Below are positions 1 to 12,600 of a DNA stretch of 64,000 nt, piece by piece. Under the pieces are notes generated by a model. The model did no database searches and was not told the DNA's origin. It was given only the letters and a program-made list of their open reading frames with translations. Positions within the stretch are counted from its first letter, which is position 1, and every line of letters starts with the position of its first letter. Origin of the DNA: Rhynchonema sp. JSB1_4 (taxonomy: Eukaryota > Nematoda > Chromadorea > Monhysterida > Xyalidae); assembly GCA_030248065.1 (NCBI GenBank), contig JASAMV010004258.1, positions 111,469 through 175,468 on the forward strand. Reading direction: 5' to 3'. Made by a program: the position numbers and the translations under genes.

Positions 1-63
1 CCAGATGTGATAACGACGTTCGATACGATACGTTTGACCAAAACTTTCTATCAAACCTTGCAG

Positions 64-2624
64 ACTTGCCGTTTCACGGTGTACATGGCTCTGCTGCGCA
101 TCTGCGCCCGCGCGGGTCTCATTCAACAACTACCCACCGATCTACCAACGGTGTTGAACTGGTTCAATGAATGGAATTTGAATGTACAACAACGACGTGA
201 CTGTTTGCGATTGTTGATGGAGTCGCTCAGATCCGGTGGACAGACTGAACAACCTGCCAAGGTTACGCTTTAGTGCTTTTGCGGGGGTGTGGAGCCCCCA
301 GTGCAGCATGTTACCGCCCCGCCTGGTACCCGATGTACCTGCCCTTCTCCCGGTACAGGGTACCAGTGCTGTGTACGTGCCTCGCCTCAATTTTCACCCG
401 AAACATCTATTTATTTTTAGCTTGAAAAGGCCCCATGTAGGTATTTTACCCCTAAATAGGTGAAAATCTGCGCGCTACGCTCGAAGCATAGTGTTTTAAG
501 GTACTTTTTCATCTATTTTTTCGGACGTTAAAATTTTCACTCCCAGACAGTTCTGTGGCTACTTCTGAGATGGAGATACTGTACCTTGGGCTGGGCCCAA
601 AAAGGTGGAGATACCGGGCGGTGCCCAGATTTTGGGAGAGGGGGCGGAGACGTTTCAGGGGGAGATACTGCACCATACTAGTCTCGCGGGAATTGGATTT
701 TTATGGGTTAAAGTGTGTAGAAATCGCGCGAAGCGCGCAAAGCATTGCTCTTTTGATTGACCTTTAGCCATTTTTGACCAAAAAGGGTACCTTTCGGGTA
801 AAAACTGTAAAAAATTATGGGAGATACTGTACCTGAGCGCGGTGGGCAGGGGGCACATACCGTACCGGCTAGGGGGACATAATGTGCGTTTGCCCACCCC
901 GAGCTACTGAACTCAGGGACTTTGTTATCATGCATGACGTTTGGTTGTGTAGTGGTGAACATAGTCGCAAAAGCCGGAGCCTGCAATGCACCGAGCCTAA
1001 AAAATGAGTGCTGGTGCCGCTGCTACCAGCGTCTTACCACGCCTCTCTAAATTTGACTACTGCCATGATTTTGTGTAGCTGTGTGCATATTGTCGAACAG
1101 TTTGGTGACAGCGTCCATTGGTTGGACAAACATGCTCCTATTTTTGCAGCGATGTAGTTGGAGTTGGAGGAAGTAAGGTCCGCGTAAACAGTTATTGCTC
1201 AACAAATCTACACTAGCGGCTTACTGGATATGGATAGCACAAGCAGCCTGACCAACAACAACCCGGTTTTAGGTGATGCTCGAGCTGCTGGCCACGTACA
1301 CAGACTCGGACGCGACGTCAGCGGTGGCCGATGCGGAAATCTGTGTGCGAACCGCCATTGCCGATCCACAGGTGGTTGCCGGCATTATTTGATTTGTGCA
1401 CTTCGATGAACTCGCAATTCATGCTGTTGTGATTTTACATGTTGTTCCTACAAATTTGACTGACACGGTGCCACTCGCGAGATATTTCTCCGATTTGTGT
1501 CTGATAGTCGATTTGCTTGCAAAGAAGGTTGGAGTATCCGTTTTATTGACAGGTGTTCCTGCTCGACCATCTGCTCGTGTTGCGTCCGGTACAGTTGATC
1601 GAGTCAAGAAATCCGTTGTTGTGGAAATTGTTGAATGTGAGTTCATGTTTCTTATCAGGTATAATTTTTTCCTATTTCACCAATTTTCTTGCAGTTATTC
1701 GTCGCGGGCACACTGGCCGATTATCGCAGTTTCGTCCAAGCGAATCCCAATTTCATATCCAGCACCCTCAAGGTCGACGATTCGGGTCTCGTTGAGAAAA
1801 TGCGCATCTTGACTTTTATGTCACTCGCTGAGAAACAACAGGTTTTTTGTACAGCTTTTTCTGCAGGGAGCCTTTTGACGGCTGATGAATATTTCTGAAT
1901 CCTACTTGACGTGATTATTGTTCTGCAGTTCATTCTAAAATTTTGTGATAATTTCCGTGAACCGGACTTTCTCCAGGTGGTGTCATTCGCCGAACTAGCG
2001 AGTGCTGTGGATCTGCCCGTTGGCGAAGAGTTGGAGGATTTCATAATTCGCGCCATTCAGTCCAATGCCGTTCAGGCCAAAATGGACCAGGTGATCGGCA
2101 ACGGGACTGTTTTCATGAATGCAACCATATATTCGGTGGCGAGTGCGACACCGTTTTTGATCAATGAATCCATGATTTTTCAAGATTCTGCAGGTGGCAC
2201 CAAAATTTCAGGTGCAATCTGCAACCAGAATTTTATTTCATAGATATGAAATGAGAAAATTCTAGATGCAAATTGCACGCAAATTCTTTGGGTGCAAATC
2301 TGGAACTTTTGACTAAATGGCACCTACTGTATGAAGTGCCCAAGAAACTAGTGTATGTGTGCAGCTATTCAGTCTGTCTGCAGGTGCAGCAGCGTTGTGT
2401 GATTCGGTGGGCGCAACAGCGTCGGTTCGATCAAGGCCAATGGCAGGCATTGCGCGCTAGGTTGGATGAATGGGCCACCAATTTGAAACAGGTACGTTTT
2501 CGCTTTTCTCTCTTTTCTTCAACTTGTAACATATGGTCATTATAGTAATGTGTTCCCATCTTCTTTTCAGTCCAAAGCCCATCTGGATGCTTTGGAAACG
2601 CAACCCCAATTGGTCATGGGATGA
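64..2624 (+). CDS. EIF3M: Eukaryotic translation initiation factor 3 subunit M (3' part)
   Basis: Subunit of the eIF3 complex, which loads mRNA and initiator tRNA on the 40S ribosome in the cytosol. Exons seen: 64-261, 1273-1371, 1553-1636, 1695-1841, 1977-2090, 2384-2491, 2571-2624. All joins are phase 0 and give 267 residues; the N-terminus lies left of the window (the full family protein is about 375 residues). Recognisable stretches in order are VYMALLRICARAGLI, WNLNVQQRRDCLRLL, FLLDHLLVLRPVQ, the PCI-type block EKMRILTFMSLAEKQQ, and a C-terminal WQALRARLDEWATNLKQ. These line up with animal eIF3m from the helical repeats through the PCI/winged-helix end. Intron 1 is about 1 kb because it holds GC-rich repeats; the others are 58-293 bp. 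A possible poly(A) signal (aataaa) lies near 2872. Identity is confident; the exact left border of the first exon is the least certain point. Confidence 0.9.
262..1272. repeat. GC-rich repeat block inside eIF3m intron 1
   Basis: The intron is far longer than its neighbours. Roughly 280-900 is built of G/C runs and short phrases (cggtacag, gagatactgtacc, ccgccccgcctgg) that recur in the repeat pile at 34.5-37.8 kb. I did not find clean terminal inverted repeats or a target duplication, so the element type is open. No ORF here looks real. Confidence 0.55.
2228..2265. other. Short inverted repeat in eIF3m intron
   Basis: AGAATTTT..TTTCA and its near-complement (TGAAAT..AAAATTCT) face each other around a short loop in the intron between 2090 and 2384. 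It could fold as an RNA hairpin. Function unknown. Confidence 0.4.
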
Positions 2625-3313
2625 AGTGTCGATTGAACTTCTCACATGCGAAAAGCTAAGTGGCCGAATTTCACCTGTGAAATATTTTATCAAACAACTG
2701 TTTTCGTGAAAAAAAACGCCGAGTTTTTTTGTTTTGATATAGTTGGTTCAATGTTTTGCGTCTGTTAGTTGTTGACTATGACTGATCTGCTTCGTTATCC
2801 TTGTTGGTCGAATGTTTTCAAAGCTTTGGGCGAGGAATGAAATTAATTGGTGGCTGAGACGTTATTTTTTAAATAAAATATTCAAAATGCAACCCATGTT
2901 CAAATACCTAAAAAGGAAGATCTACACAGTGTTCCACAAAAAACGGAATATCTTGCTGAGTTAGGACAGCGTATTGTACAGTGCAATATTTGCAAAGATG
3001 GTAACTGAATGAACGTGCACAAAATAACTTGCCAAATGAATGATTGGAAAATAGCGGATAAAAAACGTCATGTAACCCGTGCTTCGGGCAAAGGCATGAG
3101 TACACGAAAGCGACAACTGGGGTTTCTCCAGTAAGAATGCCGTAACAGGAAAACTTCATAAAATATGCTAAGAATAATAACAACGGTTGGTACTGGACTT
3201 TCGGCTGTTTCCTTTGGTGAACAGGTTTGCCTTGATTTATGTTTGTTTGCTCACACGGCGCTGTTGTTAAAGTGCGCAATCCAAATGCAAGGAGCACAAA
3301 GGAAACACAGTCT
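2625..3313. other. Spacer between convergent genes
   Basis: Holds the 3' ends of eIF3m (+) and the TSP1-domain gene (-). Apart from a possible aataaa near 2872, nothing could be assigned. ORFs here have no protein-like composition. Confidence 0.5.
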
Positions 3314-5222
3314 TCAACCCTCCATACCCTTGAACACAGCCCACAAAGCAGCACTAATGATCAACATAAACATGGTGATACCGACGTTGTTACCAAACAC
3401 TACACCATCTGCTTGTTCGATTGATTTCTGGTAGATCGCCACCTGCTTGTCTTCCTCCTCTTGCTTGCGGTCACCTGAACGTAAATGAATTTATTAGGGA
3501 TACTTTTCATTAGGTGCTTTGAGGGACAGTGCAGAAGGCGTAATGTTTTGCGCGAGCACAAAACCAGCTATGTAAATATACTCCATGAAGTACAGTATTT
3601 ATCTTTTTGGAATAATTTAACGTCTGATGCATTTACACGGTCTGACGTTGACCTGGTGCCCCGACTTTTGTTAATCTTGCAGTGTGGTGGTAAGCAAGGA
3701 ATGTTTCTTTCGATTTACCACTTCAACAGCGGTTGGTCCTACACTAGCGGCTGTTGTTGCTTTGATCTGTTCAGTTCCTGCGAAGGTACAGCAGCCGTCG
3801 TATCGTTATCCTTGCATGACAATGATTGAGCAACTTGCTCCAACTCACAATCACATTTGATCCAAGCTTCATCCTTGACATCGGTGGTCAGCTGTCCTCC
3901 ACGCTTTACCTCACAATTGCGACCACCCCATGCTGGGGCCGGGTTACGACACCAACGGATGCGCCATTTACGACCTTGGTTGCCAACTGAAAGTCGAAAT
4001 GTGGAAATTGGCACAATTTGCAGCAAGACTTGACTTTTAGTATTTGGAACAGATTATTTTTGTAACCTCCTTCTTCACAACAGGTGCCCCTGAACGGATT
4101 GCCTGCCCATTCTGACCATCCACCGTTGATCGGTTCGCCTGAATCGCAAAGGAAACTGTTGGAACGGATTTATTATGTCTTCCATTGTATTATTGTATTC
4201 CAGCTGATGCTATTATGATGTCTCATCGATCAACCAATGTGAACTAAAAACTAGAAAATACAGTCCAATACGAAACGCAAAATATCGACTCGACGAAGAC
4301 TCACAATCGCAGTCTTTGTTCACAACGAATTCGTCTGGTCTTCGGAATCGGGCCCAGCTGCCACCGAGTGGCTCGCTAGTGTCGGTCACCCACTTTGGCT
4401 CCGTTATACAATATCGACCACCGTTCCAGGGCTTGGGCGCAACGCACAAACGTTTGGCGTTGCGTCGGCAGCCAGTCTGAATTGGAATTCTGGCCATTGT
4501 AAGAGTTATCGCGATTAATTTTTTTAAAAATCAAGTTCAAAATGTTCACGCAAAATGACTTACGCGAAGCCCGCTGTTCTCCGTTTTGCACGTCGGGCTG
4601 AGACAGCACTGACCGAAGTAGTACCATTTGCCCCAGTTGCCATCCACTGAAACATTGACAGTGACTGATATTATACGAGAATCCCAGGGTTGCCTGTTTG
4701 GTCTCACTCAGACTCAGCACACCCTCTTTATGACGAGTGACGTGATTTCGGGATATGTTGTTTGAAAAAATTCATAATGTTGTGGATATCAAAAAGTTTC
4801 CAACACCCTAAGACCCGAACTCACAATGTCCTGCCGTCACGTTAACAATGGTTGCATTGGGATAGTTCGATAGGTGAATTGTGGTAGTCACTGGAAAAAA
4901 GTTCATAAATTGTGTTTTACCTATGTATTTACTTGTATTTTTGAGTGACTCTTATTTCCGAAACACCGGATTTATATGCTCTCACCAATCGTGGTTGTAG
5001 TTGGTGGTGTTGTTGTGGTTGTTGTTGTTGTTGTCGTCGTTGTTGTTGTTGATGATGTTGTGCTTGTTGTTGTACCTTCGGCTGTCTGAGTGGTGCGCAG
5101 GATGCCTGAGAGTGACAGAGCAAAATCCTCGTGCTGTCGCCAAATCGATCAAGAGCCATCGGTAAACGTTAAAAAAACTCACCACAAACAGTCAACACGC
5201 ACAAATGAACGTCGAATTGCAT
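3314..5222 (-). CDS. Membrane-anchored protein with two TSP1-like modules
   Basis: Exons, in order of translation: 5222-5183, 5105-4986, 4890-4825, 4646-4564, 4476-4305, 4138-4067, 3986-3849, 3474-3314; phases close to give 283 residues. The start MQFDVHLCVLTVCG is a plausible signal peptide. A Thr-rich stretch (residues ~24-50) follows, then an N-glycosylation-like NAT, then two copies of a module built as W-G-K/S-E-W, then CC, then GRK/NAK..C..P.P..GGR.C, ending in a CDC motif. The P.P..GG..C block is typical of thrombospondin type 1 repeats, which mediate extracellular adhesion. The last exon gives a KQEEEDK linker and one hydrophobic helix (VGITMFMLIISAALWAVF) close to the C-terminus. Type I surface topology is inferred. 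The adjacent CC and the CDC ending are unusual for TSP1. The exact family was not recognised, so no symbol is given. Confidence 0.75.
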
Positions 5223-7059
5223 GATCACTCAAAGGAAAACGTGCAGTGAGAGTGACTATCAGGTTTTGGCTCAATCTTGTTTCGATACGTTACCAAAAAC
5301 TAATGAAACTCCAACGGACCCAAACTTTCCAATAACGTCCAAAGCCAATGTGCTCATGTAATACTAATGACAACACCCAAAGTGTATGCACATGCTCCAG
5401 ATTGCATTGTTTTTGACGTGATGGTCTCCCAGCAACCCACCTCATATCAATAACACATCCTGGGCATGCACGCATGCAGTGCTCTGCGGCTTCATGATTT
5501 TATTGAATGGCCAGGGCCAGGCCCCAGGGTGCTTGTTTCGTATACCTTGCCTTGTTTTAACACTGTCGCATGTCACATTTTGAGCTGTGTGGATTTAGGA
5601 GGGAGCATAGGACCAGCTCAGATTGACTCAAAATGAAAACCATGTGAGTAAAACATACAGTATGCAATACCTATTTAGGGACATGTATTATTACATGCGA
5701 ATGTTTCGAAAATTAATGCATCTTCCTGCTGCGATTCTTAGGCCTTCACTTTTTAAACGACCAAATTCCGAATCCGATTTCAATGTCTTGGGTCTCACCA
5801 TCAGGGTCAAAACTTGGTAGAGGTGCTTTCAGATATAGTCCAGCATGCCACGTGCATGATTTCAAAAAAAAGCGGAAAGGTGCTTTCAGCTTGACAGGAA
5901 AACCTGCACACTGTATTATAGATAATGTGACCGAAACTTGGGGTTGCTGATCATCATGGAGAGCCAATCAAACAATAATTGGCTCCAGACAAACTGCAAA
6001 AAAGCTACGCAAAAATGAGTGCAACTTACCGGAATGCAATTTGAGACCATTCGTGGTCTTGACATGTATTTCTTTCAAATACCTCAGGAATACCGCAGGG
6101 GTCATAACCTACAGTAGGTACACTGCTTGAATTGCTTTCAGAGGGTGATATTTTCGAAACGGTGTACAGGTCCGTTTCGACCGACCTTTACGCCCAACTG
6201 ACCTTTACGCCGTTTCGAAAATTCCACCCAGATTCACAGTGTCCTTGGATTTGCCAGTCTCCATGTGATTCGCGAACAAGGTTTGGATTGCAGTGGGAGT
6301 CTTGCTGGTGGAGTGACTGTACCAAATCTGTTTTATCTGCGACACAGTCTCATATCACTACCAAAAGATCTCAAGTCTCAAGGACAAAGCTGTCGCATTG
6401 GCGGACCGTGGGTGGAACTCGAACGATGTTCCCTAAAAGGCATCCCTTCACACTGGCACCCACCCTAAAAGGCACACTACACTTTTGGCACCGTCACCAA
6501 AAGGCACCCGCAAAGTTAGCACCCTCCAGAAGACATTCTGACAACCGCAAAAGTTGGCATCCACAGGCACCTCCACGTTGGCTCCACACGAACCGGAAAA
6601 ACGAAAGAAAGAGAAGAAGCAGAGGTCGTCGTTTTCAAATTCAAATTTTATCTGTAAGCTCACGCAAAGACCTTCAGGAGATCCGGCAAACACCTAAAAA
6701 AGAGACATATCAGTAAATAGCACACAAAATTATAATCATGAATGATCAAACGACAAAACGTACCGGAGAGATTCAAAAACAACAAACAACACAGCAACGG
6801 CAGGCGATAAATCAGCGATTGATGGCGAACACGAGATGATAACAGATGTCAACAAAATTGATGATGACCTGAAAGCAGCAACCCAGTGACTGAGGGGATC
6901 AGTCAACGACAGCTGAGAATTTTGATGAAATGTGGCAAGAAACTACGTCTCGACCACGTGAGTTTAGTTCAATTCGAACTTCAAGCAGGTTGTTGATGAG
7001 AGCCTGGAGCATATGGAACAATGTCAGCCAAACAAGTGTAAAATCGCAACACTCCTGAA
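5223..7059. other. Repeat-bearing intergenic region
   Basis: No gene model could be built. 6132-6716 is open for 194 codons, but much of it is low-order repetition (ggcacc/caaaaggcacc phrases at 6430-6560) and its 3' half is the dispersed repeat listed at 6634-6850, so I do not call it coding. The rest is unassigned. Confidence 0.45.
6634..6850. repeat. Dispersed ~210-bp repeat, copy 1
   Basis: This stretch matches 35060-35270 in inverted orientation over almost its whole length. Shared phrases are ttcaaattcaaattttat, gctcacgcaaagacct, gagatccgg, aaacgacaaaacgtacc and acacgagatga. It is a dispersed repeat of unknown class. The second copy sits within the nested transposons at 34-36 kb. Confidence 0.8.
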
Positions 7060-7067
7060 CTTTCATT

Positions 7068-7497
7068 CAGTGGTGTCGTTAGGGGGGGGTTGGGGGGTTA
7101 CCCCCCCTGGTATGGGGTGTGGGAAATCGGCCGGGGGTTATGGGGTATGGCATGGGAAATTTTTCACTTTTGGAACAAGCACCCCTAAGAAATGACTTTT
7201 TGACCCCGAGAAGTACCAAAATTGACCATTTTTCGCCTAAAAATGTCAAAAATCGCTTGCTGTCGCAATAAAACTCTGTTTTAAGCACTTTTGGACCACT
7301 TTTTGGTACTTTTAGAAGATTTTTGGGGTCATTTTTTTTTAAAACCCCCACCCTGGTATGGAAAATTTTTGAGTTTTTGGAGAAACCCCCCCCGGCCCCT
7401 GGTATGGGAAATTTTTGATTTTTGGGGGTATGTATGGGAAATTTCCCGAAAATTGGGCTGGGTATGGGAAAATTTCGATTTCTCAACGACACCACTG
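7068..7497. mobile_element. hAT-like GC-rich MITE with 8-bp TSD
   Basis: Termini are CAGTGGTGTCGTT and its exact complement AACGACACCACTG. The element is flanked on both sides by CTTTCATT (7060-7067 and 7498-7505). It is 430 bp with no coding capacity. CAG..CTG ends with an 8-bp duplication are the hallmark of hAT-superfamily non-autonomous elements. The interior carries long G and C runs and 'gtatgggaaattt' repeats. Confidence 0.9.
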
Positions 7498-9682
7498 CTT
7501 TCATTCGATTGCAAGACACTGATGGTTTAAACAGGTATGACCTGTCAGTCCAAACAATCGCAAGCCAGTACAGTGGCGTGAACTGCTAAAAACAAAAGAA
7601 CACAATACAACTCAGATCACCAACCCAGAATGCAGCCATCGGGAAAGCAGGTGAGAACAAGAGCAACAAGAACAAGAACAAGAAAACAAGGGCTCTATCG
7701 CCACCGCGTCCGGATGCGGTCAACGGGATGTATATGGCGATGTCTCGTTCGATACGCATTCACGTCAGCCTGGGGACGCCAGCCACGTCGCTAAATGGTG
7801 GTACACGGAAGTGACGGACAATCACCAACCCACCATCTGCTCTGGACTGTTGACAATATGGACTGATCCCAATATGCGCCCTCTGAGCCCGACATTTGTC
7901 GTTTGACGAGGACGAGGATTAATGCATAATTTTCGGTTCTGTTAACATGTCCTGTGATCTGCCTGATGTCCGTGATCTTTCTCTCTCCTTGGCGCTTTTT
8001 GTAGCTTTTATTTGCTGCGGTTTTGTTATAACCAGTGTTGTAACTATTTTTATTTCCGTAACTGTCCCACCCGGTCTTGTAACTGTGCTTCTATCACTAA
8101 TTTGCTATAACTACTATAACTGCATGGTTTTATGCGTCACTGAGAGCAATAAACCAACCAAACCAGAACAAGAGCACGTAACCAAATTGTATGAACATTT
8201 CCAAATGGTCGTCAAGTGGAGTGCCGTAACGGTAGTTTGTGGCAGGGGGTTGGGGGTTACCCCAATGGTTACCGCCTACCGGGCCGGGCCGGGCCGACTT
8301 TACCCGGCCCGTTTCCGATCTCTGATTACGAGCGACTAATTATACGGAAATCCACCCGACCGAGCATGCGTCCACGAAAGATACAGCCGTTTTTCGCCGT
8401 GGCTGTGTGCGTTTTATTTGATTTAGGCTGGTGCCTAAGCCCAAGCCTAAGCCTAAGCCTGAAATAGAAACCTAAGCTTTAGTATGGGACTAGGTATGCT
8501 TAAGCACACACAAAACGGGTGGATTTCCGTAAAATTAGTCAATCTTCTCTGATTTGGGCCCGACGAATTACGACGACCCGACCTCGATACGCAGGCCCGA
8601 CCCAAGGTTACCCAGCCCGATCCTAATCTCTGATCGGCACTTAGTATAATCGGTCTTCCTCCAGCTGCGCAATCCTGGCAAGCTAATTATAAGCATGCTA
8701 CACCACGCGTAATCAGTCTTCCTGGGGATTGGGCCTTGGCGAAAGCTGATTTGATTACAGATTCATATAATTTGTAATCAGTCTTCTCGGCAGAGGCTGT
8801 GCAGGGAAGGTTCACAATAGTAATCAGTTTTCCATCAAGCTGCATCGATTTACGAAGATGGTAACGAAACGAATGGCGGGTTGGCCAGCTGGATTCTGCT
8901 GACCCGATTCCGGCGCTGCAATTGGGTGCCTTGACTTTGTGATCTTGCCCAGCAGAGAAATTTATGGGATGATTTGCGCAAGGAATGGTGACTATAAGGT
9001 TATTTTCTTTGCGTTAATCTGGGGTCTGGGCTGGGGATGTGCGAGTTTCAACAACGTTTGATGCAACAATACAATAAATACAACTTTACCATGTTCAGTG
9101 GCGTACGACGGGCCCCGTCGGACGGGGGGAGGGGGCTCCATACACGCAAAGGCAACGCCCTTGGCCCAACACGGCCCCGTTTGAGAAAGCTGAACACTGC
9201 CTGCTGTGGGCTAAACAAGTGTTAATCACTATAATTCCGACTATACGGCACTTATTCCACGCACATTTTTTTAAGAATCCCTGTACCATTTCGTTATTCT
9301 TTTGGAATCTGATATCAAGGCATCACAATGTCGAAGCCCCAAATTGGATGGACCACACTTTGTTCAAAATAAATGTGCCACTATAAATCAAAAGATAGAA
9401 ATGGAACACCACTTTTTTCAGGCTCAATTGAATAAGAGATTCCCCTGAAGTCTGCCAGCTTTTACATCTGTCGGCACAGCACAAAATGAGCACTTTGGAT
9501 AAAGAAACGGGTTAGCGTGATGGTTTCGCTAGGTTCTGTCGATTTTGCGAAATTCTCTGAAAAACCAGCTAGGAATTGAGCTGCAGGTTATCGGTTGACC
9601 TGGTCCTAATTTTGTTTTCAATTTGCAACAATTAAACGGTGTTCATTTAACTCTTCCCTTTTCAGCCAAATCCAGTTTGGGT
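7498..9682. other. Repeat-bearing intergenic region upstream of the anoctamin
   Basis: Contains a G/C-rich block at 8240-8330 (cgggccgggccgggcc), the TIR element at 8334-8540, and a fragment resembling a hAT MITE end at 9096-9190 (cagtggcgtacgac). A first non-coding exon of the anoctamin gene probably lies here, because a good acceptor (ttttcag) ends at 9665. Otherwise nothing could be assigned. Confidence 0.45.
8334..8540. mobile_element. Short TIR element (GACTAATTATACGGAAATCC ends), copy 1
   Basis: About 25-bp inverted ends (gactaattatacggaaatcc and ggatttccgtaaaattagtc) enclose a 207-bp non-coding body with a tandem cctaag/taagcc stretch. A second copy at 34110-36159 has the same ends but is split by nested insertions. 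TACGG..CCGTA next to TA suggests a TA-targeting Tc1/mariner-like MITE; the exact terminus is not certain. Confidence 0.75.
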
Positions 9683-12600
9683 ATGAAGACGACGCAGCTG
9701 AAGAAGCAGTTCTCCGACTTGAAATCGGATCTTAAATTGGACAAATTAGTGGATCGGGGCACGCGAATGGCACTGGCATCAGATATATGGCGTTACGCAC
9801 GACCGTCACCACGATGTGTTGTGCTGCTCACATTGAGCCCAGGGCAGGCACATGTCAGGGCCATTGTCAGCTGGATTGTCAAGGTTGGTACCATGTTTAG
9901 GACAAAGCGGTCACTCGACTTTTCAGTTAAAACTTCATCCAATGTTTTTACTTCTGAAAGTCACGCGGTCGAGCTTTCTACCATTAATGATGGTCTTTGT
10001 ACCATAGTGACACAGGCACGTCTCTGTTGATTCGTCAGGACCTTGCCTAAAATTTGTCTGTTCCAGTTGTTTCGCACGAACGTACCGGGCATCAAGTTCC
10101 AAGTGCATTATCACCGATTGACTGAGTCCTACGCAATTTACCTAAACGCCCGTTATATCACGTTAGTGAAGGAAACAGTTGCAGTTTGGTCGTGTGAGAA
10201 AGTCGGGCATTTGCGCAAGCAGTGATGTTTTGTGCGAGCATGAAGCCAGCTTGTGTGTAGTTCTTTGGAGTCCCATGGCCATCGGGTGCATTTGAACTGA
10301 TGATGACGTAATGCTCCACCCGCCCTGAGCGCAGAGAGCAGGTCGAAACGGGCAACCAAAAAAAGCGCATCACAATTTACATCAGCTGTATGTGTTGACA
10401 AGTAGCTCGTCAGTTGATTTCAGCAGTATTTCGTTGCCGGAACACAAAAGCAGATAATCACGCAAACAAGCTGCACACTTGACTGAACTGTTTCTGTTTT
10501 ACTTGAACAACGGTGCAAACTGTACTCGAACAGCAGTGGCTTAGTTTGGTATAAGTGCTTGCTTGCCCTATTTTCTCATCTAGCCAAAACACACGCATGT
10601 GGATGTGTTTGTTTGGCCGCCAACGAAGACATTACATTTGTATTCACTACCCTGTTGGGAAAATGTTCAGCGTGATGGGGATGGCAGTTGCAAAAAAAAC
10701 TAAAAACTGGACTGAATGGACATGCAGTTCCAAAAAAAACACAAGTCTGCCCGACTTAGAGCGCACGTTTTGGCAAACAATCTGTTACGTTTTTCAGTCT
10801 TCTGAAAGGGGCCGAGTATCTGCACTTTCGCAAACCACTCAAGCAACGATATGGCGGTGGTCGGAGGGAGTTCTCGGTGGCTGATGCCAAATGCTTCGAA
10901 GGTGTTGAGGATAAGGAACGATTTATTAATGGACAGGTGATGTTTCACATGTACTTTTAGACGTCATGTTTTAGCGACAACGTGACATTCACACCCTTAA
11001 TTGATTCGCAGGAGGCTGCCATAATCGTCAAGACCTTCCTTGACATGATCCGAGCCCCCAAGGGTGGTGACGTTGTCGTGTGTGAAAGTGACGTTGAGGG
11101 GGTTGAACCGATGGAGTTGCGTTTCAGGGAGGGACAGGCGATAAGTTTGTTCTTTTGGGGTTTGTGATTTTTTCGATTGTTCTTACTTGTATTTTTTTAC
11201 TGTGTGTGAACGGAGCCATAAGTTGTGGAGCAACAACGACTCATATATTTAGTGCCTTTATATTGATCATCATCCATTCCAGTCTCAGCCCTTCAATCAT
11301 TGGGCATTGTCCAGCAGCTGCTACCCTTGCACGATCGCCAGATCCTGCGTCCCCTGCAGTCGGAATGGTTTCGCTCCACCACCGACCAACCGCTGACTGA
11401 TATTCGCGATTATTTTGGATCACAGGTTTCTCTTCACTGACCATTTATCGTTCGTGTGTCCGTTCATGAACATTTATTTTTAACTATTCCTAATTTTGAC
11501 ACATTCACGTACAGATCGCGCTATATTTCGCCTGGCTCGGTCACTACACCAAGGCGCTGTGCATACCGGCAGTGCTCGGATTGATGATTTGGTGGTTTGC
11601 ATTGTTGGATCTTGACAGGACGGAAACGGACGATCAAGCTCCAGATGGATGGATTAATTGGGGTGTTAGTTGGTGCAGAATTGGAGTTTGTCTCGGAAAT
11701 GGATTAACTTTTACACCTTGCATGTTTGCAGCTTGCAAGTTTAACATCGGGGTCAAACAACTCAAGCAAACTTGTGCCTTTTGCCCTGAATTACCTTTTT
11801 CGTGCGCACTCAAGAATTGTTCATAACTGTAAATTCGACAGGAAAGCTGCGGTTTGCTTGGGGAGCGGTTTGGTGTGCGGGAATTCCTTATGATTGTTTG
11901 ACACATTTGCTGAGGGAAAACCAAACGTAACACTTCCGGAACAATTGAGTTCTTGTCTCTGTTGCATCGAAAGCCGAACCAATCCGTACCGGTCCTGAGG
12001 CCGGCAGCCAGCAAAGTACGTGCTTTCGTAGGTGTCATTGTTGCCCTTGCCCTTGTCGTTGTCATTGATGCATGCTGTCACCTACCTGATGCATTTCAGC
12101 TGGTATCCGACATCGCCTTTGTCATATTCGCGCTGTTCAATTGTCTCTGGTCGACGTGTTATCTGGAGTCATGGAAACGGCACCAAGCCGAACTCATATA
12201 TCAGTGGTCGGACTGCGATGCGACGACGGAGAGAGATAGTAGACATTTGTTGGTCGAACCACGGCCGCAATTCAAGGTAAGTCGCCAATTGGGCAATTTC
12301 TTATTTTTTTGCTGAACTGGCTGGAATGGCTGAGATCAACATCGTCAAACAGAGCTTCAAGTATTGTCTGACGTGGCCCGTTGATTCTTACGTAAGGCAG
12401 GTGAGGTGATGGACGACCTTGCCATTGCCACGTGCCGTGCCAGCACCTCACGTCTGTTGAATTGCGCCGTGAGTAGGTCTAAACACTGTTCCACTTTTAC
12501 AGTGCAACAGTATTGTGACGACACCTGCCTGTTACAGGAACTGAATCAACGGTTTTACTCCAAGTACATGTTGTTTTCCCTTGCAGGCCGAATGGTACGA

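Noticed and set aside
6132..6716. 194-codon frame, with a WSDC-like TSP1 resemblance
   Set aside because: Its 3' part is a dispersed repeat, its middle is ggcacc repetition, and no splice-consistent cysteine pattern supports a TSP1 domain.
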